From positions 1 to 64,000 of the forward strand of contig NZ_JACYXI010000003.1 of assembly GCF_014842915.1 (NCBI RefSeq): a stretch of DNA of 64,000 nt, read 5' to 3'. Every line of letters starts with the position of its first letter. Position 1 is the stretch's first letter. The notes below the pieces were generated by a model. It did not search any database. It saw only the letters and a program-made list of their open reading frames with translations, and was not told the DNA's origin. A program made the translations under genes and the position numbers. Positions 60,853-64,000 of the stretch are shown one piece after another. This DNA is from Roseibium litorale (GTDB taxonomy: Bacteria > Pseudomonadota > Alphaproteobacteria > Rhizobiales > Stappiaceae).

Positions 60853-62139
60853 TTACACGATTCCCCCACCGGCGCCGGAGACCGCCGGGCGGATACCCGC
60901 GACCTTCGCCCGGTATCCGGAGGCGCGGTAGGTTGCGACCGGATCAATGGCAGCGCCCTGTTCCAGGCGGGCCATGGCAAGGATCGGCTCCACATCCGTG
61001 CGGAAGGCGGTCTTCAGGGTTCCAGTCGCCATCAGCGCATCGTTGCTTTCCTGGAAACCCTCAAGTGCCTTGCGGTCCACCAGCAGAGCCTGGGCATAGG
61101 CCCGCTGCACTTCCATGGCGCTGACCATCAGGCTTTCAATCGGATCGGTCACATTGTGCGACTGGTCCAGCATGTGGGCCGGATTGAAGCCCGGTGCCCT
61201 GCGCGTCTCCGCGTCCACCAGCTCGTTGAAGACAAGGAACAACCGGTAGGGATCGATAGATCCGGTGTCCAGATCATCATCTCCGTATTTGCTGTCGTTG
61301 AAATGGAAGCCGCCAAGTTTGCCGAACTGAATGAGCCGGGCGACGATCATCTCAATGTTGACGTTCGGCGCATGGTGGCCAAGATCGACGAGGCAGTATG
61401 CCTGATCGCCGAGTTCCTGGGCGATCATGTAGTTGGTGCCCCAATCCTGCACAACGGTGGAGTAGAAGGCCGGCTCATACATCTTGTGTTCGGTGAAGAG
61501 GCGCCAGTCACCCGGAAGAGCCGCGTAGATCTGCTTGGCCGCGCCCAGATAGCGTTCGAACTGGCGGGTGAAATTGGCTTGGCCCGGAAAGTTGGAGCCA
61601 TCACCGATCCAGATGGTCAGGGCCTTGGAGCCGATGGCCTTGCCGATCTCGATACATTCCAGATTGTGCTCAACCGCCTGAGCGCGGGTTGCCGCATCCG
61701 TATGGGAGAGAGAGCCGAACTTGTAGGACTTCTCCTGACCGTCTTGATCCTGAAAAGTGTTGGAATTCATTGCATCGAAGGTCAGGCCCAGCTCTTCTGC
61801 TTTGGCCAGAAGCGCTTTCGGATCGTCCTTGTCCCACGGAATATGCAGGGACACGGCTGGCGTTGCGCGGGTCAGCTGCTGAATGACGCCGCAGTCTTCC
61901 AGCTTGTCAAAAATGTGCCGTGGCTCGCCAGCGCCCGGGAAACGGGCAAAGCGCGTGCCGCCGGTGCCGACGCCCCAGGAGGGAACGGCAACGCCATAGG
62001 CGGATACCCTGGCCTTTACCTCGTCAATGGCGATGCTGCGCCGGGCGAGCTGTTCACCCAGATGATCATAGTCCTGCCGCAGCGCGCTTTCGCGGGCGGA
62101 ATTGTCTTTCTCTAGGACGTCTTTGCTGATCATGGTCAT
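60853..62139 (-). CDS. rhaI: L-rhamnose isomerase, RhaI type
   Basis: 428 residues, the length of the rhizobial/Pseudomonas-type L-rhamnose isomerase, which differs from E. coli RhaA. It is a xylose-isomerase-like barrel. Metal/active-site segments include LHIPWDKDD, IWIGDGSNFPGQANF, LFTEHKMYEPAFYSTVVQDWG (split), DLGHHAPNVNIEMI and FHFNDSKYGDDDLDTGSIDP. It converts L-rhamnose to L-rhamnulose. It follows rhaD by 12 nt, so both are cotranscribed. Confidence 0.94.
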   Translation of the reverse strand: MTMISKDVLEKDNSARESALRQDYDHLGEQLARRSIAIDEVKARVSAYGVAVPSWGVGTGGTRFARFPGAGEPRHIFDKLEDCGVIQQLTRATPAVSLHIPWDKDDPKALLAKAEELGLTFDAMNSNTFQDQDGQEKSYKFGSLSHTDAATRAQAVEHNLECIEIGKAIGSKALTIWIGDGSNFPGQANFTRQFERYLGAAKQIYAALPGDWRLFTEHKMYEPAFYSTVVQDWGTNYMIAQELGDQAYCLVDLGHHAPNVNIEMIVARLIQFGKLGGFHFNDSKYGDDDLDTGSIDPYRLFLVFNELVDAETRRAPGFNPAHMLDQSHNVTDPIESLMVSAMEVQRAYAQALLVDRKALEGFQESNDALMATGTLKTAFRTDVEPILAMARLEQGAAIDPVATYRASGYRAKVAGIRPAVSGAGGGIV

Positions 62140-62151
62140 GTCAAAGCCTCC

Positions 62152-64000
62152 TCAACGTGTGAAGGACTGGACGTTGCCAGCATCGACATTGATGATGTTG
62201 CCGGTCGACTTCGCGGAATTCTCAGAGGCGAAGAAGTAAGTCGCCTCCGCAATATCCTCGGGCAGAACCGAGCGCTTCAGAAGCGAGCGCTGGCGGTAGT
62301 GCTCTTCAAGATCGGCCGTGTCCTTGCCATAGGCCTGGGCCCGTTCCTTCAGCCAGTCGCCCGACCAGATCTTGGAGCCGCGCAGAACCGCATCCGGGTT
62401 GACCACATTGACGCGGATGCCGTCCGGCGCACCTTCCAGCGCCAGGCAGCGGGCGAGGTGGATTTCCGAGGCCTTCGCCGTGCAATAGGCGCTGGCGCCA
62501 GGCGAAGCGGCAAGGCCGTTCTTGGAGGCGATGAAGACGATGGATCCGCCCACCTTTTGTGCCTTCATAACCTTGAACGCGGCCCGCGAGACAAGGAAAT
62601 AGCCGGTCGACAGGATCGACATGTTCTTGTTCCAGAGGTCGAGGCTGGTTTCCTCAATCGGTGCGGAGGAGGCGATCCCCGCATTGGAGACCAGAATGTC
62701 GATGCCCCCGAAGGCCACACAGGCATTGGCATAGGCCGCGTCTACAGCCGCCTCGCTGGTCACATCCATGGTAACTGTGTGCACCACGTCCGGGGTGTAG
62801 CGGTTGGAGAGCTGCTCTGCCGTCTGGGCCAGAGCGGCCGCATCGATGTCTGCCAGAACCACGCAGGCGCCTTCCTTGAGGAAGCGTTCTGCTGTCGCCG
62901 AGCCGATGCCGCCTGCGCCGCCGGTGACGAAGGCGACCCGGCCTGCCAGGCTCTTCGGCTTGGGCATGCGCTGCAGCTTTGCTTCTTCCAGCAGCCAGTA
63001 TTCGATGTCGAAGGCTTCCTGTTCCGGCAGGCCGCAATAGGTCGATACACCGGAAGCGCCACGCATCACGTTGATGGCGTTGGTGTAGAACTCAGCCGAA
63101 ATACGGGCGGTTGCCTTGTCCTTGGCAAAGGTGATCATGCCGACGCCGGGGACCAGATAGACAACGGCGTTGGGATCGCGCAGGGCAGGGCTGTTGGCGT
63201 GTTTGCAGCGCTCGTAATAGGCCGTGTAATCGCGGCGGTAGGCGTCCACGGCGTCCGGCAGTCTGGCGAGCGTCGCCGTCACATCCGGGTTCTGCGGATC
63301 GAAATCGACCACCAGAGGACGGATCTTGGTGCGAAGGAAATGGTCCGGGCAGCTGGTGCCGAGAGCTGCAAGCGCTTCCATGTCCCTGGCGCAGACGAAT
63401 TCCAGAACGGCGTCGGTGTCATCGAAATGACCGGCCATATGCTGCTGGCCACTGACCATGCCACGGATGGCGGGCATCAGCTGGGCTGCGATGGCGCGGC
63501 GGTCTTCGGCAGCGAGGGCCTGTACCTTCTGGCCGCCAAAGGCTGCCTTGCCGGCAAGCTTGCCTTCAAACCAGCCGATGGCCTTGTTGATGATCTCGAT
63601 GGTGGTCTCGTAGCATTCCTTGGCATCATCCGCCCAGGTGAAGAGGCCATGGCTTTCAAGCACGACGCCGCGGGCATCGGGGTTTTCCAGGCAGAACTTT
63701 TCCAGCCACAGACCCAACTCGTAGCCGGGACGCTTCCACGGCAGCCAGCCGATGTCGGCGCCGAAGATCTCTGCGGTCAGCTCCTTGCTGTTCTTTGAGG
63801 CGGCAATGGCGATGATCGCGTCCGGATGCATGTGGTCCACATGCTTGCGTGGCACATAAGCGTGCAGCGGCGTATCGATGGAGGCCGCGCGCGGGTTCAG
63901 GTTGAAGGTGCAGTGGGGCAGATAGCCGACCATCTCGTCTTCAAACTCGACGCCCCGGTAGAGATCTTTGAGGGTACGGAGCTTGTCCATATAGAGGGTG
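62152..64000 (-). CDS. rhaD: Bifunctional rhamnulose-1-phosphate aldolase / short-chain dehydrogenase RhaD (N-terminus beyond window)
   Basis: At least 615 residues; the frame remains open at the right edge (TLYMDKLRTLKDLYRGVEFE). In homologues ~85 residues precede this point. The N-terminal part is a class II aldolase with metal-binding histidines in DTPLHAYVPRKHVDHMHPDA. The C-terminal ~230 residues are a short-chain dehydrogenase with VTGGAGGIGSATAERFLKEG, a NAG motif (VSNAGIASS) and YCTAK. It cleaves rhamnulose-1-phosphate to dihydroxyacetone phosphate and lactaldehyde, and the dehydrogenase domain likely oxidises lactaldehyde. The internal Met at 63990 is not the true start. No rhamnulokinase is visible in the window. 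Confidence 0.93.
   Translation of the reverse strand, partial: TLYMDKLRTLKDLYRGVEFEDEMVGYLPHCTFNLNPRAASIDTPLHAYVPRKHVDHMHPDAIIAIAASKNSKELTAEIFGADIGWLPWKRPGYELGLWLEKFCLENPDARGVVLESHGLFTWADDAKECYETTIEIINKAIGWFEGKLAGKAAFGGQKVQALAAEDRRAIAAQLMPAIRGMVSGQQHMAGHFDDTDAVLEFVCARDMEALAALGTSCPDHFLRTKIRPLVVDFDPQNPDVTATLARLPDAVDAYRRDYTAYYERCKHANSPALRDPNAVVYLVPGVGMITFAKDKATARISAEFYTNAINVMRGASGVSTYCGLPEQEAFDIEYWLLEEAKLQRMPKPKSLAGRVAFVTGGAGGIGSATAERFLKEGACVVLADIDAAALAQTAEQLSNRYTPDVVHTVTMDVTSEAAVDAAYANACVAFGGIDILVSNAGIASSAPIEETSLDLWNKNMSILSTGYFLVSRAAFKVMKAQKVGGSIVFIASKNGLAASPGASAYCTAKASEIHLARCLALEGAPDGIRVNVVNPDAVLRGSKIWSGDWLKERAQAYGKDTADLEEHYRQRSLLKRSVLPEDIAEATYFFASENSAKSTGNIINVDAGNVQSFTR

Noticed and set aside
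62299-63798. Plus-strand open frame of 499 codons opposite rhaD
   Set aside because: Antisense shadow of a clearly conserved bifunctional aldolase/dehydrogenase.
1-64000. CRISPR arrays, tRNA/rRNA genes, prophage modules
   Set aside because: No regularly spaced direct repeats, no cloverleaf-like tRNA sequence and no phage structural genes were seen. The only mobile-element trace is the transposase end at the left edge.

Overview
The window is a gene-dense chromosomal segment from an alphaproteobacterium. GC looks high (around 60% in genes). The content fits Hyphomicrobiales or a Roseibium/Labrenzia/Stappia-like marine heterotroph: a chvE-gguABC locus with divergent gbpR, an agl-type alpha-glucoside ABC system, a rhizobial-type rhaI/rhaD pair, and a TRAP-fed uronate operon. 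The taxon is inferred from gene content, not from a marker gene.

Layout. (1) 1-8.5 kb: the 3' end of an IS630-type transposase, a chemoreceptor, tex, gnd, an intergenic cluster of palindromes, a D-2-hydroxyacid dehydrogenase and a VOC-fold protein. (2) 8.5-13 kb: an accessory stretch. It holds a two-gene operon made of an unrecognised membrane protein and a very divergent homologue of histidine/phenylalanine ammonia-lyases, followed by a solitary proV-type ATPase that has lost its 5' end. (3) 13-21 kb: a GntR regulator and fumC, then a LacI regulator divergent from an alpha-glucoside-type ABC transporter (aglEFGK order, no aglA). A FhuF-like ferric reductase follows convergently. (4) 22-34.4 kb: a ten-gene uronate/unsaturated-uronate operon (uxaC-dctPQM-kdgF-kduI-kduD-uxuB-uxuA-uxaA). 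It is divergent from a GntR regulator that overlaps kdgK. (5) 34.4-38.1 kb: a UDP-glucuronate-epimerase-like gene, an argE-like deacylase and a thiolase. (6) 38.2-47 kb: chvE-gguABC plus L-arabinonate dehydratase and a galactose/arabinose 1-dehydrogenase, divergent from a GbpR-type LysR regulator. (7) 47-52.5 kb: a second sugar ABC operon of ytfQRT-yjfF type with a GntR gene as its last cistron. (8) 53.4-56.6 kb: macAB efflux. (9) 56.6-60.7 kb: a polar amino-acid ABC transporter followed by a homocysteine S-methyltransferase. (10) 60.9-64 kb: rhaI and the 3' portion of rhaD, which runs off the window.

Together these genes form a plant/algal-polysaccharide monomer utilisation region. Galacturonate, glucuronate and unsaturated uronates would enter by TRAP and be converted to 2-keto-3-deoxygluconate, then phosphorylated by KdgK. 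Arabinose and galactose would enter by ChvE-Ggu and be oxidised without phosphorylation. Alpha-glucosides, a further (galactofuranose-like) sugar and rhamnose have their own modules. Most modules carry their own regulator. Four solute-binding-protein genes (aglE, dctP, chvE, ytfQ) are each followed by a stem-loop before the rest of the operon.

The least explained part is 8.5-12.6 kb. There the lyase-like protein has an altered cofactor triad and is translationally coupled to a membrane protein with no recognisable family. No CRISPR array, rRNA, tRNA or prophage was seen.
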